Below the pieces are notes generated by a model, which ran no database searches, was not told where the DNA came from, and worked only from the letters and a program-made list of their open reading frames with translations. A stretch of DNA of 64,000 bases from Arthrobacter sp. H16F315 (GTDB taxonomy: Bacteria > Actinomycetota > Actinomycetes > Actinomycetales > Micrococcaceae). Positions 45,418 to 54,025 of this stretch are shown in pieces (position 1 is the first letter of the stretch; every line of letters begins with the position of its first letter). The DNA is taken from assembly GCF_024124825.1 (NCBI RefSeq), contig NZ_JAMXSS010000002.1:3764169-3828168 (forward strand). Reading direction: 5' to 3'. Position numbers and translations under genes: made by a program.

Positions 45418-46749
45418 ATGCTTGAAACACCCATGCTGAACACTCCGCAGCCCGACGACGACGTCGCGGCAACCACCCGCCCGGCCGCCAAGAAGTTCGC
45501 CCCTGAAGTCCGCAGGGGCCTGCTGAGCCTGGGCCTCGGCAACGCCCTGGAATGGTACGACTGGATGGTCTTCGGCCTCCTCTCGGCGTTCATTGGCCCG
45601 AACTTCTTTCCAAGCACCGACCCCCTCTCCGCGACCCTGAACACACTCGCCGTCTTCGCCGTCGGGTTCGCGTTCCGGCCGCTCGGCGGCGTGCTGCTGG
45701 GCACCCTGGCCGACCGGATCGGCCGGCGCCGGGTGATGCTGCTCTCCATCATGCTGATGGCGGGCACCACCCTGGTCATCGCCGTCACGCCCAGCTACCA
45801 GGAGATCGGTGCTTGGGCCGGGATCATCCTCGTCATCTGCCGCGTCCTGCAGGGCATCTCCACCGGCATTGAGGCCCCGCTCTCCACCTCGCACGCCGTG
45901 GAGCTGGCTCCGGAAGGCCGTGAAGGCTACGTCGCCGGGATCATGTCCTTCTACGTCAACATCGGTATCCTGCTCGCCTCGCTGGTCAGCTTCCTCTGCA
46001 GTCTCACGCTCGGCGGGGCCGTGATGGGTGACTGGGGCTGGCGGGTGCCGTTCTTTATCGGCGCTGCCTTTGGCTTTGTTGTCCTCTACCTTCGCCGCGC
46101 CTTGCCGGAAACCATGAACCCGGAAGAGCTGGCCAACAACTCCGCCGGCGCCGTCTGGACCGGGGTCCGCAAACACTGGCTTTCCGTGCTGGCGATCGTT
46201 TTTGTTGTCGGCGCGGCCCAGGCCTACAACTACGCCTGGAACGTGGGGCTGCCCAGCGCCGCCCGCAGCAACTTCAAGGAAGATCCCACGGCTGTCTTCG
46301 CCCTCACCACGATCCTGGGCGTGATCCTCGTGGTGGGCAGCTGGATCATCGGGAAGCTGGCTGACGGCCGGTCCATGTCCCGCTGGTTCCTCGTCACCCG
46401 GATCCTGGCCATTCCTTCCGTCTTCCTCATGCTGATGTACGTCCAGCCCGGCATCGGCGGGTTCGCCGCGGTCCTCCTCGGCGGTTCCCTTGTCCTGGTG
46501 CTGAACATGACCCTCTACAACGTGGTCAGCACCTCGCTGATGCCCAAAAACTGCCGCGGCACCGGTGTGGCGCTGGGCTACGGCATTGGCGTCGCGCTCT
46601 TCGGCGGCACCGCGTCCTTCCTCCTGGTCTGGCTGCAGTCCATCGGCGCCGGCTGGGTCTTCCCGGTGTACGTCGCGGTCCTCTCCGTCCTGTCCATCGT
46701 CCTCTACCTCGCCGCCCGCCGTGCCAACGGCATCTTCGTCGGAAACTAA
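45418..46749 (+). CDS. MFS metabolite:H+ symporter (MHS family)
   Basis: The 443-aa 12-helix transporter has the MHS signature GNALEWYDWMVFGLLSAFIG in helix 1, GVLLGTLADRIGRRRVM in loop 2-3 and QGISTGIEAPLS in helix 4. These transporters import organic acids such as 2-oxoglutarate, shikimate or dicarboxylates. AAGGA precedes the ATG, and the oxidoreductase gene starts 10 nt after the stop. It is probably the importer of the carboxylic acid degraded by the following enzymes. Confidence 0.9.
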   Translation: MLETPMLNTPQPDDDVAATTRPAAKKFAPEVRRGLLSLGLGNALEWYDWMVFGLLSAFIGPNFFPSTDPLSATLNTLAVFAVGFAFRPLGGVLLGTLADRIGRRRVMLLSIMLMAGTTLVIAVTPSYQEIGAWAGIILVICRVLQGISTGIEAPLSTSHAVELAPEGREGYVAGIMSFYVNIGILLASLVSFLCSLTLGGAVMGDWGWRVPFFIGAAFGFVVLYLRRALPETMNPEELANNSAGAVWTGVRKHWLSVLAIVFVVGAAQAYNYAWNVGLPSAARSNFKEDPTAVFALTTILGVILVVGSWIIGKLADGRSMSRWFLVTRILAIPSVFLMLMYVQPGIGGFAAVLLGGSLVLVLNMTLYNVVSTSLMPKNCRGTGVALGYGIGVALFGGTASFLLVWLQSIGAGWVFPVYVAVLSVLSIVLYLAARRANGIFVGN

Positions 46750-46759
46750 GGATCCCTCC

Positions 46760-48133
46760 ATGAATTCCATGACTTCCCTTGAACTCAGCACCACGACGGC
46801 GGACCTCACCGCCCCCGTTATCTCCCGCTCCGATGTCCTTGTGGTGGGCGGTGGTCCCGCAGGTGTCGCCGCCGCCGTGACGGCAGCACGGGCCGGCTCC
46901 TCCGTCACCCTGCTGGAACGCTACTCCTCGCTCGGCGGGCTCGCCTCCGGCGGGATGGTCCTGGTCCTCGATGACATGATCAACGGCCAGGAAATCACCG
47001 TCACCGGCATCGTCTCCGAATACGTCGAACGACTGCAGAAGCTGGGCCTGGCCATCGTCCCGCCCGCGGAGGACCGCAAGGCCTCCGAGGAACTATGGAA
47101 CAAGTGGGGCCGCTACGGTACCTTCGATTTCCACACCCACGTCACCCCCAAACCCATCTGCTACGCCGCTGCCTTTGATCCCGACGGCTGGAAGCGGATC
47201 TCCAACGACCTGGTCCGCGAAGCCGGCGTGAACCTGCGCCTGCATTCCTGGTTCTCCCGCCCGATTGTGGACAACGGCGTGATGAAGGGTGTCATCTGCG
47301 AGACCAAGTCCGGCCCGCAGGCCTTTATGGCCGACGTTGTCATCGATACCACCGGCGACATCGACGTCGCGTCCCGGGCCGGCGCCAGCCACATCAAGGA
47401 CAGCTACCTCACCACCTTGGTCTTCCGGCTCGGCAACGTCGATACCAACGCCGCCGAGGCGTTTGAACAGGCCAACCCCAAGGAAGCCCGCGCCATCAAC
47501 CGCACCATCAAGCGCCTCCTCGGCGGCGCCTGGGAGCTGTGGTGGCTGAAAACCCCGATTGACGGCGTGGTCTGGTGCAACGCCCCGCACATGACCGGCT
47601 ACGACGGCGTCGACCCGGCGGACATGACCGCGGCCGAGTTCGCGGCCCGGGACAAGATCTCCGAGGCCGTGGACTACGTCCGCGCCAACCTCCCCGGCTT
47701 CGAGAAGTGCTACATGCTCGACGTCGCCTCCCAGATGGGTGTTCGGCAGACCCGCCTGCTGGAGGGCGAGTACGTGATGACCAAGGATGACGTCACCACC
47801 CGCCGGCACTTTGCCGATACCGTAGCCCGCGGCCGGGACTACTACTACCCGTACCGCTCGCTGCTGCCGAAGGAAGTGGACCAGCTGCTTGTGGCCGGAC
47901 GCCACTACTCCGCGACCCCGGAGGCGCAAAAGATGTCCCGCGAGATCCCGCCCTGCATGGCCATGGGCCAGGCCGTCGGCGTCGCCGCCGCGCTGGCCGT
48001 CCGGAACGGCACCCTGGTCCGCGACGTCTCCGCAGCGGAAATCCAGCAGGGCATGCGCGTCCACGGCGCGGACCCGGGCGACGTCCCGTCGTCGAACGCC
48101 ACCCTGGAGCTGGATTCGGTGGTGGCGGTATGA
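46760..48133 (+). CDS. FAD-dependent oxidoreductase (FAD_oxidored family)
   Basis: The 457-aa flavoprotein has a GGGPAGVAAAVTAARAG dinucleotide-binding motif (residues about 34-50), LLERYSSLGGLASGGMV, VVIDTTGDIDVASRAGA and a C-terminal PPCMAMGQAVGVAAALAV. The fold is that of PF12831 proteins, relatives of fumarate reductase-type flavoproteins. It probably oxidises or desaturates the imported acid. Its stop overlaps the CoA-transferase start (ATGA). Confidence 0.88.
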   Translation: MNSMTSLELSTTTADLTAPVISRSDVLVVGGGPAGVAAAVTAARAGSSVTLLERYSSLGGLASGGMVLVLDDMINGQEITVTGIVSEYVERLQKLGLAIVPPAEDRKASEELWNKWGRYGTFDFHTHVTPKPICYAAAFDPDGWKRISNDLVREAGVNLRLHSWFSRPIVDNGVMKGVICETKSGPQAFMADVVIDTTGDIDVASRAGASHIKDSYLTTLVFRLGNVDTNAAEAFEQANPKEARAINRTIKRLLGGAWELWWLKTPIDGVVWCNAPHMTGYDGVDPADMTAAEFAARDKISEAVDYVRANLPGFEKCYMLDVASQMGVRQTRLLEGEYVMTKDDVTTRRHFADTVARGRDYYYPYRSLLPKEVDQLLVAGRHYSATPEAQKMSREIPPCMAMGQAVGVAAALAVRNGTLVRDVSAAEIQQGMRVHGADPGDVPSSNATLELDSVVAV

Positions 48134-49380
48134 GCCTGGCTATCAATGACCTCCCGGGCGCGGCAGCCGCGCCCGGGACGGAAGCCGCGCCCGCCGGCAC
48201 GCCCCTGCCGCTGGACGGAATCAAGATCGTGGACTTCACCCAGGTGTTTATGGGCCCGTCCTGCACCCAGCTCCTCGGCGACTACGGCGCTGACATCATT
48301 AAGGTCGAACGCCCCGGCGCCGGGGACATCTCGCGCAACTCGTTCCCGGACAAGGATGGCCAGGACAACCCGATCTTCCTGTCCATCAACCGGAATAAGC
48401 GCAGCATCTCAGTCGATACCCGCACCGAGGAGGGCAAGGCAGTGCTCCGCCGGCTGCTTTCCGACGCCGACGTGGTGGTCAGCAACTTCCGTTCCGGGGT
48501 GATGGAGCGGATGGGCTTTGGCTATGAGGAGCTCAAGGAACAGAACCCGGGCATCATCTGGGCCTCCGGCACGGGTTTTGGCCCCATCGGTCCTTACTCG
48601 CACAAGGGCGGCCAGGACGCGATCGCGCAGGCCTATTCCGGTGTCATGTGGCGCCGCGAATCGGACGACCAGAAACCCTCGATCTACCCCACCACGCTGT
48701 GTGACTACATCACCGGCATGCACCTGATGCAGGGCATTCTGCTGGCGCTGCGGACGCGGGAGTCCGCCGGCGTCGGGCAGAAGGTGGAGGTGACCATGTA
48801 CGACTCCATGCTGCACCTGCAGATGCAGGAGGCGTGTATGCAGCTCAACCGCGGCTACGAGGTCAACTGGGGCGCCATGCCGCTCAGCGGCGTTTTCGAA
48901 ACCACCGACGGCGCCGTGTGTATGGTGGGCGGTTTCACGCCGGACCCGCTGGCGCGGATCTCCGAAGCCCTGGGCCTGGCCGAGGACCTCACGCTCCGGC
49001 CCGAGTTCGCCAACCTGGAGCAGCAATTCCAGCACAAGCCGGAGCTGCAGGCGATCTTCCGCGAGCGCATCGCCACGAACAGTACCGAATACTGGACCAC
49101 AAAGCTGGAGGACCAAGGCCTGCTGAACGCGCCGGTGCACACCTTGGAGCAGGCCCTCGCCGACGCGCAGACGCACGCCAACGGCATGATCGTGGAGGCC
49201 GAGCACCCCGGCGTCGGAACTGTGCGGATGCTCAACGCACCGATCCGGCTCTCCGCGACCCCGCCCACGGTTCGCCGGCCCGCCCCGCAGCTTGGCCAGC
49301 ACAACGTGGAGGTGCTGCTGGAAAACGGTTTCGACGCCGACGCCATCGAACGCCTGCAGCAGCTGGGGGTGCTGAAGTGA
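48130..49380 (+). CDS. CaiB/BaiF family III CoA-transferase
   Basis: The 416-aa protein carries VFMGPSCTQLLGDYGADIIKVERPGAGD and IFLSINRNKRSISVD at the N-terminus. The catalytic aspartate lies in KGGQDAIAQAYSG, and MYDSMLHLQMQEA follows. Family III enzymes move CoA from a donor thioester to a carboxylate. It is flanked with four-base overlaps by the flavoprotein and an enoyl-CoA hydratase, implying activation of the pathway acid for beta-oxidation-like steps. Confidence 0.92.
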   Translation: MSLAINDLPGAAAAPGTEAAPAGTPLPLDGIKIVDFTQVFMGPSCTQLLGDYGADIIKVERPGAGDISRNSFPDKDGQDNPIFLSINRNKRSISVDTRTEEGKAVLRRLLSDADVVVSNFRSGVMERMGFGYEELKEQNPGIIWASGTGFGPIGPYSHKGGQDAIAQAYSGVMWRRESDDQKPSIYPTTLCDYITGMHLMQGILLALRTRESAGVGQKVEVTMYDSMLHLQMQEACMQLNRGYEVNWGAMPLSGVFETTDGAVCMVGGFTPDPLARISEALGLAEDLTLRPEFANLEQQFQHKPELQAIFRERIATNSTEYWTTKLEDQGLLNAPVHTLEQALADAQTHANGMIVEAEHPGVGTVRMLNAPIRLSATPPTVRRPAPQLGQHNVEVLLENGFDADAIERLQQLGVLK

Positions 49381-50192
49381 CGTCCGTTGCAGAAGCTGGG
49401 GAGACCAGGGTGGATCAGGTCACCTTGGCCATCGAGAACCACGTTGCCACTGTGGTCATCGACCGCCAGCACGTGCTCAACGCCGTCGACGGCACCGCCC
49501 AGGCACGGCTCAACGCGATCTGGGCGCAACTGGAAGCAGATCCGGCCGTCCGCGCCGTCGTCATCACCGGCGCCGGCACCCGGGCCTTCTGCGTCGGAGC
49601 GGACATGTCCACCGCCGCCGCGGACAAGACCGGGCTGCAGTACTGGGCCGGCCTGGACCCGAACGGCTTCGGCGGCCTCAGCCTGCGCACCAGCCTGGAC
49701 ATCCCGGTCATCGCCAAGGTCAACGGCTATGCGCTTGGCGGTGGGATGGAGATCGTGCTCGGCGCGGACATCGTAGTCGCCGCGGACACCGCGCGCTTTG
49801 GCCTGACTGAACCGCGCGTCGGGCGTTTGGCGCTCGACGGCGGCATCCACCAGCTGGTGCGGCGTATCCCCTACACACAGGCGATGGGCATGCTCCTCAC
49901 CGGACGGAAAGTGCCGGCCGCCGAAATGCAGTCCATGGGCCTGGTCAACGAGGTGGTCCCCGCTGGGGAACTCGACGCCGCGGTGCAGCGCTGGCTGGAC
50001 CAGATCCTCGCCTGCGCCCCCACCTCCGTGCGGGCAGTCAAGCAAATGGTCACCCGGACCGGGCACCTGACTGCCACCGAGGCGCGCGGCCAGCGGCTGC
50101 CGGCCCTCATGGCGGCACTTGACAGCGCGGACTCGGCGGAGGGTGTGCGCGCCTTCCAGGACAAGCGCGCGCCGGTCTGGCCGGGACATTAG
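49377..50192 (+). CDS. Enoyl-CoA hydratase/isomerase family protein
   Basis: The 271-aa crotonase-fold protein starts at GTG 49377, overlapping the CoA-transferase stop (GTGA). The oxyanion-hole segment is TGAGTRAFCVGADMS. Both hydratase glutamates are present, in LGGGMEIVLGADIV and FGLTEPRVGRL. The sequence supports a true hydratase rather than only an isomerase. It should act on the CoA ester formed by the preceding enzyme. Confidence 0.9.
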   Translation: MTSVAEAGETRVDQVTLAIENHVATVVIDRQHVLNAVDGTAQARLNAIWAQLEADPAVRAVVITGAGTRAFCVGADMSTAAADKTGLQYWAGLDPNGFGGLSLRTSLDIPVIAKVNGYALGGGMEIVLGADIVVAADTARFGLTEPRVGRLALDGGIHQLVRRIPYTQAMGMLLTGRKVPAAEMQSMGLVNEVVPAGELDAAVQRWLDQILACAPTSVRAVKQMVTRTGHLTATEARGQRLPALMAALDSADSAEGVRAFQDKRAPVWPGH

Positions 50193-50233
50193 AGATGCAG
50201 CCCTTTGAGCGACCAAAAACTAAGGAGAAGCAG

Positions 50234-51190
50234 ATGCGGCAGTCACTGGCACCCGGAGTGTGGGGCGTTCTCGCAACGCCATTCCAGGGCAGCACCCTGG
50301 ATGTCGACACCGACAGCCTCGCCCGTCTCGTGGCCTACTACGAATCCATCGGCGCTACCGGCCTGACCGTCCTGGGTGTGTTCGGCGAGGCCGCGGCCCT
50401 GACTCCGGCGGAACGCGGCTTGGTCTTGGAAGTCGTTGTCGAGGAAACGACCCTTCCCCTGGTGGTGGGCGTGACCTCGCTGTACACCGGCACGGCCGTC
50501 GAGGAAGTCCGGGCAGCCCAGGCCGTGGCCGGCGAGCGCCTCGCAGCCGTGATGGTGCAGGCCAACTCCGCTAACCCCGCCGTGGTCAGCGCGCACCTGA
50601 ACGCGATCCATCAGGCAACCGGCGCCAACGTGGTGCTGCAGGACTATCCGCTGGCCAGCGGAGTCAGCATCAGCACCGAAGCGCTGATCTCGGTGGTGCA
50701 GGCATGCGGCCACGTCATCGCCGTCAAGGCCGAGGCGCCGCCCACGTCCGTAGCCATCGCACGGCTCAGCCGGGCCCTCGAAGTGTCCGTGTTCGGCGGG
50801 CTCGGCGGCCAGGGGCTGCTGGACGAGCTGCAGTCCGGTGCCGCCGGTGCCATGACCGGATTCTCCTACCCCGAGGCCCTGATCGCCTGCGTCCGCGCCT
50901 GGCAGCGGGACGGGTACGAGGCGGCCCGGGACGCACTGCTGCCCTACCTGCCGCTGATCAACTTCGAGCAGCAGGCCCGGATCGCGCTGTCCGTCCGCAA
51001 GGAGTGCCTGCGCCGGCGGGGCCTCATCGCCGACGCCGGCGTCCGCGCCCCGGCCGCGCCGTTCCCGGAAACCCTCCGGCTGAGCATGCTCACGCACCTG
51101 GCGGAGGCCGCGGCGGCCCTTGACGCACGTCCCTCCGAACCGGCCACGGTGCCGGCCACGGACATCCACACAACGGCAGGGAGTTTCTGA
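50234..51190 (+). CDS. DapA-like class I aldolase/dehydratase
   Basis: The 318-aa TIM-barrel protein belongs to the dihydrodipicolinate synthase/N-acetylneuraminate lyase superfamily. The Schiff-base lysine is K165 (HVIAVKAEAPP) and a tyrosine lies in LQDYPLASG (Y138). The phosphate-like loop is GVFGEAAAL instead of GTTGE. It is not the lysine-biosynthesis enzyme, since its context is catabolic and the Tyr and loop motifs differ. ATG 50234 is chosen for the AAGGAG six bases before it. It probably cleaves or dehydrates a 2-keto acid. Confidence 0.85.
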   Translation: MRQSLAPGVWGVLATPFQGSTLDVDTDSLARLVAYYESIGATGLTVLGVFGEAAALTPAERGLVLEVVVEETTLPLVVGVTSLYTGTAVEEVRAAQAVAGERLAAVMVQANSANPAVVSAHLNAIHQATGANVVLQDYPLASGVSISTEALISVVQACGHVIAVKAEAPPTSVAIARLSRALEVSVFGGLGGQGLLDELQSGAAGAMTGFSYPEALIACVRAWQRDGYEAARDALLPYLPLINFEQQARIALSVRKECLRRRGLIADAGVRAPAAPFPETLRLSMLTHLAEAAAALDARPSEPATVPATDIHTTAGSF

Positions 51191-51978
51191 TGGACCTCGG
51201 AATCAGCACAAAGACCGCATTTGTGGCCGCGTCCACCGGCGGCCTGGGGCTTGCCATCGCCCGAGCCCTCGCCGCCGAAGGCGTGCGTGTGGCCGTCACC
51301 GGCCGGCGCCAGGTCCGGGCCAAGGAAATCGTGGCCGAACTGACGGACGCCTACGGGCCGGGCGCCGTCGCGATCGAGGCGGACCTCGGCACGCCCGAAG
51401 GGGTGGCGGCCGCCGTCGAGCAGGCAGTGGCGGAACTCGGCCCTATTGACATCCTTGTGCTCAACGGGCCCGGCCCCAAGCCCGGCGCTGCGGCCACCCT
51501 CAGCGCGGACGACCTCGCGGCCGCCTTCGACCTCCTGGTCAAGCCGCACCACGCGCTCATTTCCCACGTGCTGCCCGGCATGCGGGAACGGCGCTGGGGA
51601 CGGATCCTCGCCGTCGGCTCCAGCGGCGTGGTGGCGCCGCTGACCAACCTGGCCGTGTCCAACACCGGACGCGCAGCGCTGGCCGGCTACCTGAAAACGC
51701 TCGCCGCCGAGGTCGCGCTGGACGCCGTCACGGTGAACATGCTCCTTCCCGGCCGGATCGCCACCGACCGCGTGGCCGAACTGGACCAAGCCGCCGCGAA
51801 GCGCCGCGGCAGCACCGTCGAGGAAATCCAGCTCGAGTCCCGCAAGACCATACCCGCCCGCCGCTACGGCGAACCCGAGGAGTTCGGCGCTGCTGCCGCG
51901 TTCCTCTGCAGCGCTCCGGCCTCGTACATCACCGGCATCGCGCTGCGGTGCGACGGCGGCCTGATCCGCAGCCTCTAA
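51190..51978 (+). CDS. SDR-family oxidoreductase with atypical active site
   Basis: The 262-aa Rossmann-fold protein has VAASTGGLGLAIARALAAEG, the NGPGPK loop in place of NNAG, and GSSGVVAPLTNL with the catalytic Ser. Where YxxxK is expected the sequence is LAVSNTGRAALAGYLK, so Tyr and Lys are replaced by Asn and Arg. This fits a known SDR subgroup with an N..R centre, and may mean altered chemistry. Its start shares one base with the previous stop (TGATG). Confidence 0.87.
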   Translation: MDLGISTKTAFVAASTGGLGLAIARALAAEGVRVAVTGRRQVRAKEIVAELTDAYGPGAVAIEADLGTPEGVAAAVEQAVAELGPIDILVLNGPGPKPGAAATLSADDLAAAFDLLVKPHHALISHVLPGMRERRWGRILAVGSSGVVAPLTNLAVSNTGRAALAGYLKTLAAEVALDAVTVNMLLPGRIATDRVAELDQAAAKRRGSTVEEIQLESRKTIPARRYGEPEEFGAAAAFLCSAPASYITGIALRCDGGLIRSL

Positions 51979-52028
51979 CCGACCGCTTCCAGACCTCCGC
52001 ACTCTTCCCGACCACCCGAAGGAACACC

Positions 52029-53513
52029 ATGACTTCCACGGCAACAGACTTCACCACCCCCACAGAGACCTCCGCCGACCGCGAACTCATCACCGCCCGG
52101 CACCTCATCAACGGCCAATGGCTCGGCAGCGCAGACACCGAGCGGTTCAACCCGGCCCGGCCCGGCGAGCTCGCCGCCCTCTCCCCCAGCGGCACCGCCG
52201 CGGACGTCGACGCCGCCGTTAGCGCAGCCGCCGCCGCGCAGCCGGCCTGGGCTGCACTGCCGGCCCCCTCCCGCGGCGCGATCCTGCTGGCCGCCGGCAA
52301 CCTGCTCCTGGACCGCCAAGCCGCCATCGCCGGGGACCTGGTCGGTGAGGAAGGCAAGACCCTCGCCGAGGCCAAGGGCGAGGTCAAGCGTGCCGCCGAC
52401 GTGCTGCGCTTCTTCGGCTCCCTCGGCTGGGCCGCGACCGGCGAAGTCCTCCCCAGCGGCCTGCCGGACACCACTATCACCACCAGGCGCGAGCCGCTCG
52501 GCGTCGTCGGGCTGATCACGCCCTGGAACTTCCCCATCGCCATCCCGGCGTGGAAATCCGCCCCCGCGCTGATCAGCGGCAACGCCGTCGTGATCAAACC
52601 GGCCGAGCTCACTCCGCTCTCCGCCACCCACCTCGCCCGCGCGCTGCAGGACGCCGGGCTGCCCGCCGGGGTGTTCAACGTGGTGCACGGCAAGGGCCGG
52701 GTGGTGGGCGACGCCCTGGCCCGCGACCCGCGGATCGCGGGGCTGTCCTTCACTGGTTCGACGGCGGTGGGTCTGGGCCTGCAGGAGATCCTGAATGCCC
52801 GCCGGGCCCGGGTGCAGCTGGAGATGGGCGGCAAAAACGGTGTTCTGGTGCTTGACGACGCCGATGCCCGCAAGGCCGCCAAGGTGGTCGCCGCCGGAGC
52901 GTTCGGGCTCACCGGCCAGGCCTGCACCGCAACGTCCCGCGTCTACGTCACGCCCGGCATCCGCTCGGAATTCCTTGCCGCGCTGACGGAGGAGGCCGCG
53001 GCCTATACGCCCGGCGACGGACTGGACGCTGCGATGGGGGCCGTGGTGAGCCGGCAGCAGTTCGAGCAGAACCAGGCGGCGGTGCGCTCCGCCGTCGAAC
53101 GCGGCGCCACGCTGCTGGCCGGTTCATACGACGGCGACCCCGCCGGGCCGCTGGTCTTCCCGGCGGCGGTGCTCACCGAGCTGCCGTTCGACGACGCCGC
53201 CGTGTCCGAGGAGATCTTCGGCCCGGTGGTGGCCGTGCTGGAGGTCCCCGACTACGAGGCCGGACTCGCCGCGATCAACGATTCCCGCTACGGCCTCACC
53301 GCCGGCATCTGCACCGATTCGCTGGCGTTCTCCACGGACTTCGCCGCGCGGGCGCAGGCCGGCGTTATCAAGGTCAACCGTCCGACGGCGGGCCTGGACC
53401 TCAACGTGCCGTTCGGCGGCGTCAAGGACTCCTCCACAAACACATTCCGCGAACAAGGAAAGTCGGCCCTGGACTTCTTCACCTGGGGCAAGACCGTCTA
53501 CACGGGTGTGTAG
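52029..53513 (+). CDS. NAD(P)-dependent aldehyde dehydrogenase
   Basis: The 494-aa enzyme has N167 (PWNFPIAIPAWK), NAD-binding FTGSTAVG, E265 (LEMGGKNG) and C299 (GQACTATSRV). The overall pattern resembles 2-oxoglutarate semialdehyde or succinate semialdehyde dehydrogenases, often partnered with DapA-like dehydratases in sugar-acid pathways. GAAGGAAC precedes the ATG. It probably oxidises the aldehyde released by the pathway to a central metabolite. Confidence 0.92.
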   Translation: MTSTATDFTTPTETSADRELITARHLINGQWLGSADTERFNPARPGELAALSPSGTAADVDAAVSAAAAAQPAWAALPAPSRGAILLAAGNLLLDRQAAIAGDLVGEEGKTLAEAKGEVKRAADVLRFFGSLGWAATGEVLPSGLPDTTITTRREPLGVVGLITPWNFPIAIPAWKSAPALISGNAVVIKPAELTPLSATHLARALQDAGLPAGVFNVVHGKGRVVGDALARDPRIAGLSFTGSTAVGLGLQEILNARRARVQLEMGGKNGVLVLDDADARKAAKVVAAGAFGLTGQACTATSRVYVTPGIRSEFLAALTEEAAAYTPGDGLDAAMGAVVSRQQFEQNQAAVRSAVERGATLLAGSYDGDPAGPLVFPAAVLTELPFDDAAVSEEIFGPVVAVLEVPDYEAGLAAINDSRYGLTAGICTDSLAFSTDFAARAQAGVIKVNRPTAGLDLNVPFGGVKDSSTNTFREQGKSALDFFTWGKTVYTGV

Positions 53514-53519
53514 CGCGCC

Positions 53520-53840
53520 ATGACGTACGTGATCGCCCAGCCCTGCGTAGATGTCAAGGACAAGGCGTGCATCGATGAGTGCCCGGTGGACTGTATTTAC
53601 GAGGGTGAACGGGCGCTGTACATCCATCCCGCCGAGTGTGTGGACTGCGGCGCCTGCGACCCGGTCTGCCCGGTCGAAGCGATCTACTATTCGGAGGACG
53701 TTCCGGATGAGTGGGCCGACTACGTCCGGGCCAACGTGGAGTTCTTCGAGGAGCTCGGGTCACCACAGGGGGCCGCCACGCTCGGGAACCTGGGCCGCGA
53801 CCACCCGGTGGTGGACCGGGAACCCGTACCGGCCCGCTAG
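53520..53840 (+). CDS. fdxA: 7Fe-8S ferredoxin FdxA
   Basis: The 106-aa protein has cysteines at 9, 17, 21, 25, 40, 43, 46 and 50. This matches the [3Fe-4S] (9, 17, 50) plus [4Fe-4S] (21, 40, 43, 46) arrangement of actinobacterial FdxA, with C25 free. The C-terminal acidic segment DEWADYVRANVEFFEELG is also typical. It starts six bases after the aldehyde dehydrogenase and may be cotranscribed, but FdxA is usually a housekeeping electron carrier, so a pathway role is not certain. Confidence 0.95.
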   Translation: MTYVIAQPCVDVKDKACIDECPVDCIYEGERALYIHPAECVDCGACDPVCPVEAIYYSEDVPDEWADYVRANVEFFEELGSPQGAATLGNLGRDHPVVDREPVPAR

Positions 53841-53890
53841 GTCCCGGCGGGCGGAGCCGCAGCGGTGATGTCGCGGGCCTAAACCCGCCT

Positions 53891-53930
53891 CACAAGCCCG
53901 CAGCACAAACCCGGAGCACAAGCCCGGCAG
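53891..53930. repeat. Three imperfect 13-bp tandem units
   Basis: CACAAGCCCGCAG, CACAAACCCGGAG and CACAAGCCCGGCAG follow each other in the gap after fdxA. They look like a short slippage array and no function is evident. Confidence 0.75.
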
Positions 53931-54025
53931 TCGCTTGCAGGACCCGGCCGCCAAGCGCCCCCGCTTGACGGCCGTTTGTGTCGAATTGCATGCGCCGATG
54001 GCCTCCCGACTGCGAGAATGGCCCG

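Noticed and set aside
50234..51190. Lysine biosynthesis DapA
   Set aside because: The loop GVFGEA and the DYP motif differ from DapA, and the gene is embedded in a CoA-dependent catabolic operon.
53891..53930. CRISPR-like array
   Set aside because: The three units are only 13 bp and directly adjacent without spacers, and no cas genes are present anywhere in the window.
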